Part shown: positions 1-6,672 of the stretch, in pieces
Layout of the letters: every line of letters starts with the position of its first letter
How positions within the stretch are numbered: position 1 is the first letter of the stretch
NCBI GenBank assembly: GCA_018971065.1
Contig: JAGWVC010000043.1
Coordinates: forward strand, 1 to 31,666
DNA from: Sphingomonadales bacterium
Lineage (GTDB): Bacteria > Pseudomonadota > Alphaproteobacteria > Sphingomonadales > Sphingomonadaceae
Direction: 5' to 3'
Length of the DNA: 31,666 nt
The notes under the pieces: model-generated
What the model was told of the DNA's origin: nothing
Database searches by the model: none
What the model saw: the letters and a program-made list of their open reading frames with translations, nothing else
Program-made: the position numbers and the translations under genes

Positions 1-300
1 GAACAGCGCCGCATAGGCAAGGCCGTCGATCTCGACCAGATAAAGCGCGCGTTGCGGGCCGAGGTATTGCTGCTCGATCACCCGGATGCGCTTGCCCGGT
101 GCACTGGCCAGCGGCAGGGCGCCGAACCGGCGGCGCATCGCGAAGATGGCAGCCACACCCAGCGCCAGCACGAACAGCAGCGCCAGCACGACCCGCCAGG
201 CGGAAACCGCGCTGCCGCCGTCGCCCTGGGCAAGCGCCTGGGCCTGGGCCGGACCGGCAAAAGCCAGCACGCCCGGCAGGAAGGCAGCAAATCGGCGCAT
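1..300 (-). CDS. fliO: Flagellar biosynthetic protein FliO (partial; 3' end off the window)
   Basis: FliO is a small bitopic membrane protein that helps assemble the FliP ring of the flagellar type III export gate. The first 100 codons are visible. An N-terminal hydrophobic signal-like stretch ends near residue 20 (LAFAGPAQAQA). A transmembrane segment follows at about residues 35-54 (VVLALLFVLALGVAAIFAM), then basic residues RRR. Next comes a cytoplasmic segment containing RIRVIEQQYLGPQRALYLVEIDG-like sequence, which matches the FliO core (strand, 'LGP+R.L.LVE', strand). The ATG overlaps the fliN stop as TGATG, so the gene is coupled to fliN. The gene continues past the left edge, and fliP would be expected next, by family habit. 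Identification rests on architecture, motif and position. Confidence 0.85.
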   Translation of the reverse strand, partial: MRRFAAFLPGVLAFAGPAQAQALAQGDGGSAVSAWRVVLALLFVLALGVAAIFAMRRRFGALPLASAPGKRIRVIEQQYLGPQRALYLVEIDGLAYAALF

Positions 301-632
301 CATTGCTTGCGGGCGAGAATGTCCGTGACGCGCACGCCGAACTGGTCGCCAACGGCGACGATCTCGCCGCGCGCCACCAGCGTGCCGTTGAGCGCGAGAT
401 CGACCGTGCCGTTGAGCGGCGTATCGAGCGCGATGACATCGCCCGAGGCGAGCGAGGCGAGCTTGTGCATGGTCAGCGTGCCGCGCCCGAGACTGGCGGT
501 CAGCTCGACGTTCACGGTTCCCAGCACGGCGGGATCGAGCATGGCAATCAGCCGTTCGGACGCCACCGCGTCGAGCGTCACTTCCGCCTGGGCAGTCGTT
601 TCGGAGGGGGGCGGCTGGAGATCGGTTTCCAC
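300..632 (-). CDS. fliN: Flagellar motor switch protein FliN (SpoA domain)
   Basis: FliN forms the lower C-ring of the flagellar switch and docks the FliH-FliI export ATPase complex. The protein is about 110 residues. A short polar N-terminus (ETDLQPPPSE) is followed by one SpoA domain over roughly residues 17-107, with the family pattern 'V.VELTASLGRGTLTMHKLASL..GDVIALD' and the closing 'GEIVAVGDQFGVRVTDIL'. I chose the GTG at 632 because AGGA (642-645) lies 9 bases upstream and because everything further upstream in this frame is fliM in another frame. The reading frame opens further to 908, but that part has no FliN character. The gene starts 11 bases after the fliM stop and overlaps the fliO start. 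This is the best conserved switch component in the window. Confidence 0.9.
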   Translation of the reverse strand: METDLQPPPSETTAQAEVTLDAVASERLIAMLDPAVLGTVNVELTASLGRGTLTMHKLASLASGDVIALDTPLNGTVDLALNGTLVARGEIVAVGDQFGVRVTDILARKQ

Positions 633-643
633 GGTTGTCTGTC

Positions 644-1411
644 CTAACTGGCCTTGAGCACGATGCAGTCGCCGGTGCCGCGTTCGATGCGCGCCCCGGT
701 GAGCGGCGCGCCGCCATCGACGGCGCGCAGCAGCACCGGTTCGTCGGTCCGGCGATCGAGTATGATGACGTCGTCCACCGCGATGTTGCGCAGGTCGAGC
801 GCGCTCATCGTGGTGACGCCCAGGCTGGCCTCGACCCGCACAGGGCTTGCGGTGAGGGCGGTGGACAGCAGGGTCTTGCCCGCTGCCGGCGCGCGCCACG
901 GCGGGCACAGCTGCTTGCGGAACCGCGTGAGAATGCCGGCTTCGAGCGCGACCTGCACCACCGGCCCGTCATCGACGGCGCGCACCTTGAAGGCGATGCC
1001 GCGTCCGGGCCCGGCCTGGCCATCACCCATCGGACCGCGCGCGCCGACCAGTTCGGCGAGGGCCGTGGCAAGGTCACGCGCGATGGTATCGGCGTAATGG
1101 GTCAGCAGGCGCTCATCCGCGCCGCTGGTGCGCGGCTGGACAGTGCCCAGCGCCAGCGCGTGCCGCGCCAGCGCCATGCCGCCGGACAGGCCGCAGGCAA
1201 TCCACACCCCTGGTGCGAACTGCCGCCAGTCCCGCGCCGCAGGGCCACGCCCGCCGCCGCCCACGGTTTCCGCCTTGCCAAAGCGCTGCACGTTCCGCGC
1301 GCCGAACCAGCGCGCCGACCAGCTGGTGATCGCCCCGTCGAGCCGCTCCAGCAGGCGCGGTTCGACGAAGGCGCTGTCCGGCAGCCAGTCTGTCGCCGCC
1401 GCTGCCGTCAC
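644..1411 (-). CDS. fliM: Short, divergent FliM-like motor switch protein (C-terminal SpoA domain)
   Basis: The 255-residue product sits directly upstream of fliN and ends in a SpoA-type domain (about residues 180-253: VRVEASLGVTTMSALDLRNI, then VDDVIILDR). FliM is normally about 320-340 residues, begins with a CheY-binding 'LSQ.EIDALL' helix, and has a CheC-like middle domain with a GGxG loop. Here the N-terminus (MTAAAATDWLPDSAF) lacks that helix, and the middle part (residues 50-150) is Gly/Ala-rich and only loosely FliM-like. In size it is closer to SctQ-type cytoplasmic ring proteins of type III secretion systems. The GTG start overlaps the flgE stop as GTGA. The role as the FliM equivalent is inferred from position and the SpoA domain. 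Whether it binds CheY-P is doubtful. Confidence 0.7.
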   Translation of the reverse strand: MTAAAATDWLPDSAFVEPRLLERLDGAITSWSARWFGARNVQRFGKAETVGGGGRGPAARDWRQFAPGVWIACGLSGGMALARHALALGTVQPRTSGADERLLTHYADTIARDLATALAELVGARGPMGDGQAGPGRGIAFKVRAVDDGPVVQVALEAGILTRFRKQLCPPWRAPAAGKTLLSTALTASPVRVEASLGVTTMSALDLRNIAVDDVIILDRRTDEPVLLRAVDGGAPLTGARIERGTGDCIVLKAS

Positions 1412-2601
1412 CCCTGGCCCCGGATGCCGAACAGCTGCTGGATCATGTCATTGGTGGCGCTGACCACCTGCGACGAGGCCTGGAAGCCGCGCTGGATCAG
1501 GATAAGGTCGCCGAACTGCGCCGAAAGATCGGTGTTCGATGCCTCGACCTGCTTGGACAGCAGCCGGCCCATGCCTTCCACTTCGCTGCCGACGACGCGG
1601 GTCGGGCCGTTGCCGTCGTTGACGAACATGCCGCCGCTGATCCGGCGCAACTGCTGCGGATCGCGGAAATCGGCGAGCGCTACCGCGCCCAGCGTTTCGG
1701 TCTGGGTGTTCGAATAGGTCAGCAGGATCTTGCCTTCCGTATTCACCGTCACCGTGGACAGCGAGCCGACCGCGTTGCCGTCGATCGACGAGGTGCGCAG
1801 CGTCGAGGTGGAACCGGCGGAAAACGAGGTGACCCCGGCGGAAAAATCCAGCGTGACGTCGAAGGCATCGGCTCCGGTCGGCGCGGAATGGATCGTCAGC
1901 TTGGCGGTGGAGGGATCGACCGTGCTGCCGATGAATTTCAGCGTGGAGGTGCCGACGGTCACGCCATTGGCATCGTTGACGGTCACCGTCCATTCGTTGA
2001 GGCCGGCGGACGACTTGTCGAATTTGGCGGTCCAGGTCTGCTTGCCGCCCAGCGAATCGTAGACCGCCATGTCGGCGACCGAAGCCGTGGTGGCCGAAGA
2101 GGAGAGGTTGTCCGAAAACTTGATCGTCGTGGTCGCCTTGGGGGGATTGGTGCGCTTCGCATCGATGTTCAGCGGAACCGCGCGGCCAGTGCCGTCCAGC
2201 ACGCCCAGGCGGAAGCTCTTGTCGCTCTGCAGCGAGATATAGCCGTCCTTGTCGACCGCGAACTGGCCGGTGCGGGTGTAATAGGTCTTGCCGTTGTTGA
2301 TCATCACCAGGAAGCCGACACCCTGCACCGCCAGGTCCAGATCGCCGTCCGATTGGCGCAGGTCGCCCTGGCGGAAGTCGATCCGCGCCTCGCCGAAGCG
2401 AACGCCGTTGCCGATCTTGGCATCAGAGGTGTTGTTGAAGAAGGTCAGCCCGCCGCCGCCATAGGTGAAGACGTCGGAAAAGCTGGTTGACGTTGCCTTG
2501 TATCCCAGCGTGTTGAGGTTGGCGACGTTGTTGCTGATCGTCTGCAGGCCGCGGCTGAAGGCGTTGAGGCCGCTGAGGCCGGTATAGATGGCACCGAGCA
2601 T
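1408..2601 (-). CDS. flgE: Flagellar hook protein FlgE
   Basis: FlgE is the secreted subunit of the flagellar hook. The 397-residue product has the FlgE/F/G architecture. The N-terminal rod-type helix contains 'GLSGLNAFSRGLQTISNNVANLNTLGYK' features (S..L......I.NN.AN..T.GYK, residues 8-35). The 'DLDLAVQGVGFLV' and 'YYTRTGQFAVDKDGY' core follows at about residues 86-121. A FlgE D2-like middle (about residues 150-290) has a Thr/Ser-rich beta pattern, and the C-terminal helix reads 'VEASNTDLSAQFGDLILIQRGFQASSQVV'. The length fits FlgE rather than FlgF or FlgG, and FlgD lies just upstream. The ATG at 2601 is preceded by an AAGGGA-type ribosome site in the 18-base gap after flgD. It overlaps the start of the fliM-like gene. 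Confidence 0.95.
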   Translation of the reverse strand: MLGAIYTGLSGLNAFSRGLQTISNNVANLNTLGYKATSTSFSDVFTYGGGGLTFFNNTSDAKIGNGVRFGEARIDFRQGDLRQSDGDLDLAVQGVGFLVMINNGKTYYTRTGQFAVDKDGYISLQSDKSFRLGVLDGTGRAVPLNIDAKRTNPPKATTTIKFSDNLSSSATTASVADMAVYDSLGGKQTWTAKFDKSSAGLNEWTVTVNDANGVTVGTSTLKFIGSTVDPSTAKLTIHSAPTGADAFDVTLDFSAGVTSFSAGSTSTLRTSSIDGNAVGSLSTVTVNTEGKILLTYSNTQTETLGAVALADFRDPQQLRRISGGMFVNDGNGPTRVVGSEVEGMGRLLSKQVEASNTDLSAQFGDLILIQRGFQASSQVVSATNDMIQQLFGIRGQG

Positions 2602-2619
2602 GGTCTGATTTCCCTTCGT

Positions 2620-3021
2620 TTAGCGGATTTGCGAGATATTGGCGATCGACAGCCCGGCGACCGATTGGCCGCCCGCCGTCTTGACCGTCACCGTCGGCTG
2701 GCCCGAAGTGAACGACACCGATTCCACCGTGCCGGTCAGCGTGGCGGAAGCAGTCGCGACGTCGACCGTCTTGCCGAGCAGCGTCGTCGCCTGCATCGCC
2801 GACTGGGCGGAGAGCAGCGCGGTCATCTGGTCATTGAGCGACTGGGTCTGCTGGAGCTGCGAAAACTGCGCGAGCTGCGAGACGAATTCGGTGTTGTCGA
2901 GCGGCTTGAGCGGGTCCTGATAGGTCAGCTGGGTCAGGATGATCTTCAGCAACGACTGGAATTCGAGGCCAAAGGCGCTCTTTGCAGTCGAAGTAGTGGC
3001 AGACGTGGGCGCAATTGCCAT
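2620..3021 (-). CDS. flgD: Hook assembly cap protein FlgD (short form)
   Basis: FlgD caps the growing hook and is needed for FlgE polymerisation. The product is 133 residues. The N-terminal FlgD domain is clear: 'FQSLLKIILTQLTYQDPLKPLDNTEFVSQLAQFSQLQQ' pattern at about residues 19-58. It is followed by a short Tudor-like beta domain (LLGKTVDVATASATLTGTVE, about residues 79-98, to the end). The Ig/FlgD-type second domain found in the ~220-residue enterobacterial forms is absent. Short FlgD proteins exist in other bacteria, so this need not be a defect. I chose the ATG at 3021 because GAGGGGG (3029-3035) lies 7 bases upstream, inside the end of the preceding gene. The frame opens to 3072, but the extra residues (LRRRGASVILRRGG) do not belong to the family. 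Confidence 0.92.
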   Translation of the reverse strand: MAIAPTSATTSTAKSAFGLEFQSLLKIILTQLTYQDPLKPLDNTEFVSQLAQFSQLQQTQSLNDQMTALLSAQSAMQATTLLGKTVDVATASATLTGTVESVSFTSGQPTVTVKTAGGQSVAGLSIANISQIR

Positions 3022-3022
3022 A

Positions 3023-3763
3023 TCAGTTCCCCCTCTTCGTAGTATTACCGATGCCCCGCGTCGGCGTAACAAGAACGCCGGTCGCAGTCATCCCAAATTC
3101 GGCGACGGTAGCCCGCACCAATTGCTCAAGATCGGACGAAGTTTCACCGTCCGGCACGTAACCATCGATAATCACCGCCACGCCCGCCGCTTCTTCGCGC
3201 AAGCGCACGCGCGGAGGCACGGGATTGCTGGAGAGACGGGCTATTCGTGCCGCGATGCGCCCGGTGAGCGCCGGTTCCTCCGGCGGGCGAGGTTCGGCGG
3301 CGTCCTGGCCGGTTGATTGCAGGCTGAGCGCACTCTCGGCTGGTATCGCAGAGGCTGCTGCGGCATTGCCGGCGGGGCGGAGCATGGCAGCGCCATCGGC
3401 GGCGGGACCGGCGCGGGTCTGCGCGGATCGCGGTGAGCCGGGGCTGGCCGCGCATTCGGCACGCGCGGTAAACGCTGCGGGCGCAGCCGGTGCCGGCCCT
3501 GCCCTGTCTGATCTGGCCCTGTCTGATCCCGCCGTGTCCGGCCTTGCAGTTGATGGCCCCGGTGGCGGCACAGCGACCTCGCCCAGCGCGAAGTGCAGCC
3601 CCATCAGGCCGGCCTCGGCAAAGCCCAGCGCACGGTTCCCGACCACTTGCGCGGCGCTGGTCCCGCCTTCGAGCATCTGTGCGAAGGAAACCCCGTCCCG
3701 CGCGGCGTCCTGCGACGGAGCGGGCCAGAGCGAGCGGGCGGGGAGGCGCGGATCGACCTTCAT
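3023..3763 (-). CDS. Unrecognised protein in the fliK position (possible hook-length control protein)
   Basis: The product is 246 residues and lies between fliJ and flgD, where fliK usually lies. The middle (about residues 60-170) is a Pro/Ala/Ser-rich, low-complexity linker, as expected for the secreted ruler part of FliK. The C-terminal part (about residues 180-240) has two short beta segments (PPRVRLREEAAGVAVIIDGY) followed by a helix (SSDLEQLVRATVAEFGMTAT) and a final strand (GVLV). This order resembles a shrunken FliK C-terminal (Flg_hook) domain, but I cannot see the family's conserved residues. The ATG at 3763 overlaps the fliJ stop as ATGA. The frame opens to 3898, but that stretch is a shadow of fliJ. 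Assignment as FliK is inference from synteny, composition and secondary-structure pattern. Confidence 0.5.
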   Translation of the reverse strand: MKVDPRLPARSLWPAPSQDAARDGVSFAQMLEGGTSAAQVVGNRALGFAEAGLMGLHFALGEVAVPPPGPSTARPDTAGSDRARSDRAGPAPAAPAAFTARAECAASPGSPRSAQTRAGPAADGAAMLRPAGNAAAASAIPAESALSLQSTGQDAAEPRPPEEPALTGRIAARIARLSSNPVPPRVRLREEAAGVAVIIDGYVPDGETSSDLEQLVRATVAEFGMTATGVLVTPTRGIGNTTKRGN

Positions 3764-4212
3764 GAGCGCACCGCCTTGCGGGTGGTTTCGTCGTCGCGTT
3801 CGGCCAGCCGCGCCTCTTCGCGTTCGCGCTCCACGCGGCTGCTGGCGCGGCGCAGCAGCATTTCGGCACAGTCCTGTTCCGCCTGGGCGCGGGTCCATGC
3901 CGCCTGCGCCGTGTCCAGTTCGCCGCGCCGCTGCTCCACCGCTGCGGCGCAGGTGCCGATCCGCTCGACCTGGTGGTTGACCGCGCGGCCCCAGCCGACA
4001 ATCGCCGCCGGATCGAACCCGGGCGTGGCCAGCGCAAGCCGCCAGTCATCAAGCCGCTGGTCCAGCGCGGCTTCCTCGCGGCGATGTTCGGCATCGGCTT
4101 CGCCCAGCGCGCGGCGGGCATCGAAGGCCCCGTGCAGCGCCACCTGGGTCGACAGCGAACGCAGCGTGCCGATCCGCTCCAGTTCCAGCGCGCGGCGGCG
4201 GGACCGGCTCAT
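3760..4212 (-). CDS. fliJ: Flagellar export chaperone FliJ-like protein
   Basis: FliJ is a short coiled-coil stalk protein that inserts into the FliI ATPase hexamer and couples it to FlhA. The 150-residue product is highly charged and almost entirely helical. Heptad-like stretches run over about residues 5-60 (RRALELERIGTLRSLSTQ... EADAEHRREEAALDQRLDDW) and 80-145 (VEQRRGELDTAQAAWTRAQ, then REREEARLAERDDETTRK). FliJ sequences are poorly conserved. The call rests on length, coiled-coil character and position immediately after fliI. The start overlaps the fliI stop (ATGA), and the stop overlaps the start of the next gene. Confidence 0.75.
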   Translation of the reverse strand: MSRSRRRALELERIGTLRSLSTQVALHGAFDARRALGEADAEHRREEAALDQRLDDWRLALATPGFDPAAIVGWGRAVNHQVERIGTCAAAVEQRRGELDTAQAAWTRAQAEQDCAEMLLRRASSRVEREREEARLAERDDETTRKAVRS

Positions 4213-5537
4213 GCCGCGCCTCCCGGCAAGGCGTGCAGCGCGGAAACCATGGCGTCAAAGCGGACATGTTCGTCGAGCGGCTGGGTCAGGAAGCGGTCGA
4301 TGGCCGGCTTGGCCTCGATCGCCGCATCGATCGCCGGGCTGGTGCCGGCGGTATAGAGCCCGGATTCGATCAGCGTGCGCGAGCTTTCGTAGTCGGCCAG
4401 CATGGCGTGGACCTGGCGCGCCTTGGCCAGATGCTCGCGGCCGATCAGCCGGTGCGAATTGCGGCTGACGCTGCGGGCGATGTCGATGGCCGGAAACTGC
4501 CCGCGCTCGGCGAGCTGGCGCGACAGGATGACGTGGCCGTCGAGCAGCGATTTCATCATTTCCGAGATCGGATCGTCCACCTCGTCGGTTTCGGACAGAA
4601 CGGTAAACAGCGCGGTGATCGAACCGCCCGCCTTCAGCGCGCCGCACTGTTCGACGATGCGCGGGATCGCGGCGAAGACGCTGGGCGGATAGGCCCGCAC
4701 CGTCGGCGGCTCGCCGGCGGCAAGGCCGGTCTCGCGCATCGCCATGGCCAGCCGCGTGGCGGAATCGAGGATGAACAGCACGTTCTTCCCGCGCGCGCGC
4801 CAGTGCCGCGCCAGGGCCAGCGCCTGATAGACCGCACGCACGCGGATCGCCGCCGGCTTGTCCGAAGTGGCGGCGACCATGGTGGTCCGCGCCCGCGCGG
4901 TGTCGTCCAGTTCGCCGTTCCAGATCTGCTCGACCTCGCGCCCGCGTTCGCCGACCAGGCACAGGATCATGCAGTCCGCCGAAACCTGCCGGGCGAGCTG
5001 CGAGATCAGGCTGGTCTTGCCGACGCCCGAGGCGGCGAAAATGCCGACGCGCTGCCCCAGCCCGAAGGTCAGCAGGCCGTCGATCGAACGGATGCCGGTA
5101 TGCAGCGCATCGCGCGGCGAGGTGCGGTCGAGCGGTTCGGGCAGGTCGGCGTGCAGCGGTGCCTGACGCGGGGTCCTGAGCGGGCCGCCGCCGTCGATGG
5201 GCCGGCCCAGCGCATCAACCGCCCGCCCGAGAAAGGCATCGCCCACCGGCACCGAGGCATCCTCGCCCAGCGCGCGGACCTTCATTCCCGCCGCCAGCGA
5301 CGAGGCATCGCCGAATGGCACCAGGGCGATATGATCGCGGTCCACCTTGACCACTTCGGCGATCAGCGCCGCGCGCTGGCCGCCGCGATCTCCGGCCTCG
5401 CCGATCTCGCACAGCGAACCAAGCGCGACGTTCGGTCCGTCGGCTTCCAGCCAGGTCGGCATGATGCGCTTGAGGCTGCCCCAGCGGCCAACCGGATCGA
5501 GCGCGGCAAGGCTGTCAAGGAAGGGATGTTCCCTCAC
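4209..5537 (-). CDS. fliI: Flagellum-specific ATP synthase/export ATPase FliI
   Basis: FliI is the hexameric ATPase at the cytoplasmic face of the flagellar type III export gate. The product is about 442 residues, the usual FliI length. Visible elements, numbered from the chosen start, are: an N-terminal beta-barrel domain (about 1-90); 'GRPIDGGGPL' at about 111-120; the Walker A loop ASGVGKTS at about 169-176; 'GERGREVEQ' at 196-204, typical of FliI/SctN; and Walker B VLFILDSATR at 253-262. The sequence 'SETDEVDDPISEMMKSLLDGHVILSR' follows. I prefer the GTG at 5537: it overlaps the fliH stop as GTGA and has GGAG (5546-5549) 8 bases upstream. A GTG three codons earlier (5546) would overlap that ribosome site. 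Confidence 0.96.
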   Translation of the reverse strand: MREHPFLDSLAALDPVGRWGSLKRIMPTWLEADGPNVALGSLCEIGEAGDRGGQRAALIAEVVKVDRDHIALVPFGDASSLAAGMKVRALGEDASVPVGDAFLGRAVDALGRPIDGGGPLRTPRQAPLHADLPEPLDRTSPRDALHTGIRSIDGLLTFGLGQRVGIFAASGVGKTSLISQLARQVSADCMILCLVGERGREVEQIWNGELDDTARARTTMVAATSDKPAAIRVRAVYQALALARHWRARGKNVLFILDSATRLAMAMRETGLAAGEPPTVRAYPPSVFAAIPRIVEQCGALKAGGSITALFTVLSETDEVDDPISEMMKSLLDGHVILSRQLAERGQFPAIDIARSVSRNSHRLIGREHLAKARQVHAMLADYESSRTLIESGLYTAGTSPAIDAAIEAKPAIDRFLTQPLDEHVRFDAMVSALHALPGGAA

Positions 5538-6241
5538 CCGGCACACTCCGCGGTGCTGTCCGGCGCGAGTCCGGCGAGCCCGTCGAGCAGGTCACGCACC
5601 GCGCCCCACTGCCTGTCCAGCCCGAGGTCGAGCGTGCCGAGCTGCAGCTTCATCCGGCAGCCCCCGGCATCGAGATCGTCGCTGACCGCCAGCAGGCCGG
5701 GTTCGATGCCCAGCTTCGCCGCCAGCGCCGCCACTTCGCGGGTGTCGGGAAAATCACGCCGCGCGACAGTGACGGCCAGCACCGTGTCGCGCTCGATCAC
5801 CGCAAGCTGGCGGCGGACCAGATCGGTCACCGCTGCGGTGCGCGCTTCGTCTCCGGCGAACAGCTTGGCCAAGGCGCTGCGGGCGATGAGCAGCGCCAGC
5901 GTTTCGGCGTGTTCGTGCCATTGCCCCATGGCGTCGCGCGCGGCGGCGATGCCCTGTTCGAGCCGTTCCAGGCCCGCCGTCCGGTCATCCTCGAATTCAA
6001 GTTCGGCAGCGAGCCGCCCGGCTTCCTCGCCCTCGGCCCGGGCCTTGGCGAGCGCGCCGCGCAGGTCTTCGAGCTCGGCCTCGCGCTCGGCGAGCAGGGC
6101 TTCGAGCCGCGCGCGTTCCGCCTCGCGCGGATCGCGGCGCACCGGGGTGGCAGCTGCACTGCGCTCTGCTTCACCGGCAATGGTATAGGGGGCGATAACC
6201 AGGCCATGCGCCAGGTCGCCCGCCTTGATCACCCGCGTCAT
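5534..6241 (-). CDS. fliH: Flagellar assembly protein FliH
   Basis: FliH is the dimeric stator of the FliI ATPase and links it to FliN. The 235-residue product has a short N-terminus (TRVIKAGDLAHGLVI), a long charged coiled coil at about residues 35-110 (repeated EAER, LEALLAEREAELEDL, KARAEGEEAG), and an alpha/beta C-terminal domain. That domain includes 'LALLIARSALAKLFAG' and 'VLAVTVARRDFPDTREV', and matches the FliH/SctL pattern. The 'CRMKLQLGTLDLGLDRQW' segment corresponds to the family's 'G.C.ie...G.iDas...q' region. It sits between the fliG-slot gene and fliI, overlapping both by 4 bases. Confidence 0.88.
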   Translation of the reverse strand: MTRVIKAGDLAHGLVIAPYTIAGEAERSAAATPVRRDPREAERARLEALLAEREAELEDLRGALAKARAEGEEAGRLAAELEFEDDRTAGLERLEQGIAAARDAMGQWHEHAETLALLIARSALAKLFAGDEARTAAVTDLVRRQLAVIERDTVLAVTVARRDFPDTREVAALAAKLGIEPGLLAVSDDLDAGGCRMKLQLGTLDLGLDRQWGAVRDLLDGLAGLAPDSTAECAG

Positions 6242-6672
6242 GCTGCCGGCTCCCGGCCGAACAGCCCGGTGAAGCGCTGCGCTGCCTTGGCGAGCAGCGA
6301 CGGCCCGCGTTCGGGCTCCGGCGGGGCCGGATCGAGTTCGGCGGCGCAGCGGCGCAGCATGTCGGCAGCGTGCGGGGTCACCGTTTCGCCGCCCGCCAGC
6401 GCGCCGCCGTCAGGCTGCGGAATGCCGAGCCGTTCGAGCAGCCAGGGCGAGAGGCCGGCCGGCAGGGCATCGGCGGCAAAGCGCGGCGCGGGGCGGCCGG
6501 CGGGCAGGGTGGACAGCCCGTCGTACTCGGCCAGCAGTTCGCCGACCCGGGCACGCTGCCGCTCGTCGAGGCTTTCGAGCACGGCCTCATAGTCCGCGGC
6601 TGCCATGGCCGGCAGCCGCGTGACCATGCGGCGCAGGGTGCGGTCAGGCACGGCCACCGCGCAACCTTTCAT
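6238..6672 (-). CDS. Small unrecognised protein in the fliG position
   Basis: This gene occupies the slot between fliF and fliH that normally holds fliG, but it encodes only 144 residues, against about 330-340 for FliG. The N-terminal part (about residues 13-50) has a helical repeat look, 'RLPAMAAADYEAVLESLD' followed by 'QRARVGELLAEYD'. This is reminiscent of the armadillo-type helices in FliG and MgtE N-terminal domains. The rest is a Pro/Ala-rich linker and a short amphipathic tail (LLAKAAQRFTGLFGREP). The FliG EHPQ motif and the charged torque helix that meets MotA are absent. The ATG at 6672 lies inside the end of fliF. A GTG at 6657, with AAAGG 7 bases upstream, is an equally likely start. 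It could be a FliG remnant, a replacement for it, or an unrelated FliF-binding protein. Confidence 0.6.
   Translation of the reverse strand: MKGCAVAVPDRTLRRMVTRLPAMAAADYEAVLESLDERQRARVGELLAEYDGLSTLPAGRPAPRFAADALPAGLSPWLLERLGIPQPDGGALAGGETVTPHAADMLRRCAAELDPAPPEPERGPSLLAKAAQRFTGLFGREPAA

Noticed and set aside
4233..6188. Plus-strand open frame of 651 codons opposite fliI and fliH
   Set aside because: It spans two well-supported minus-strand genes and has shadow-like composition (His/Arg/Gln-rich, then Ser/Arg-rich). The frames at 635-1717, 6605-8296, 8905-10113, 14783-15829, 15357-16613 and 16842-19543 are rejected for the same reason.
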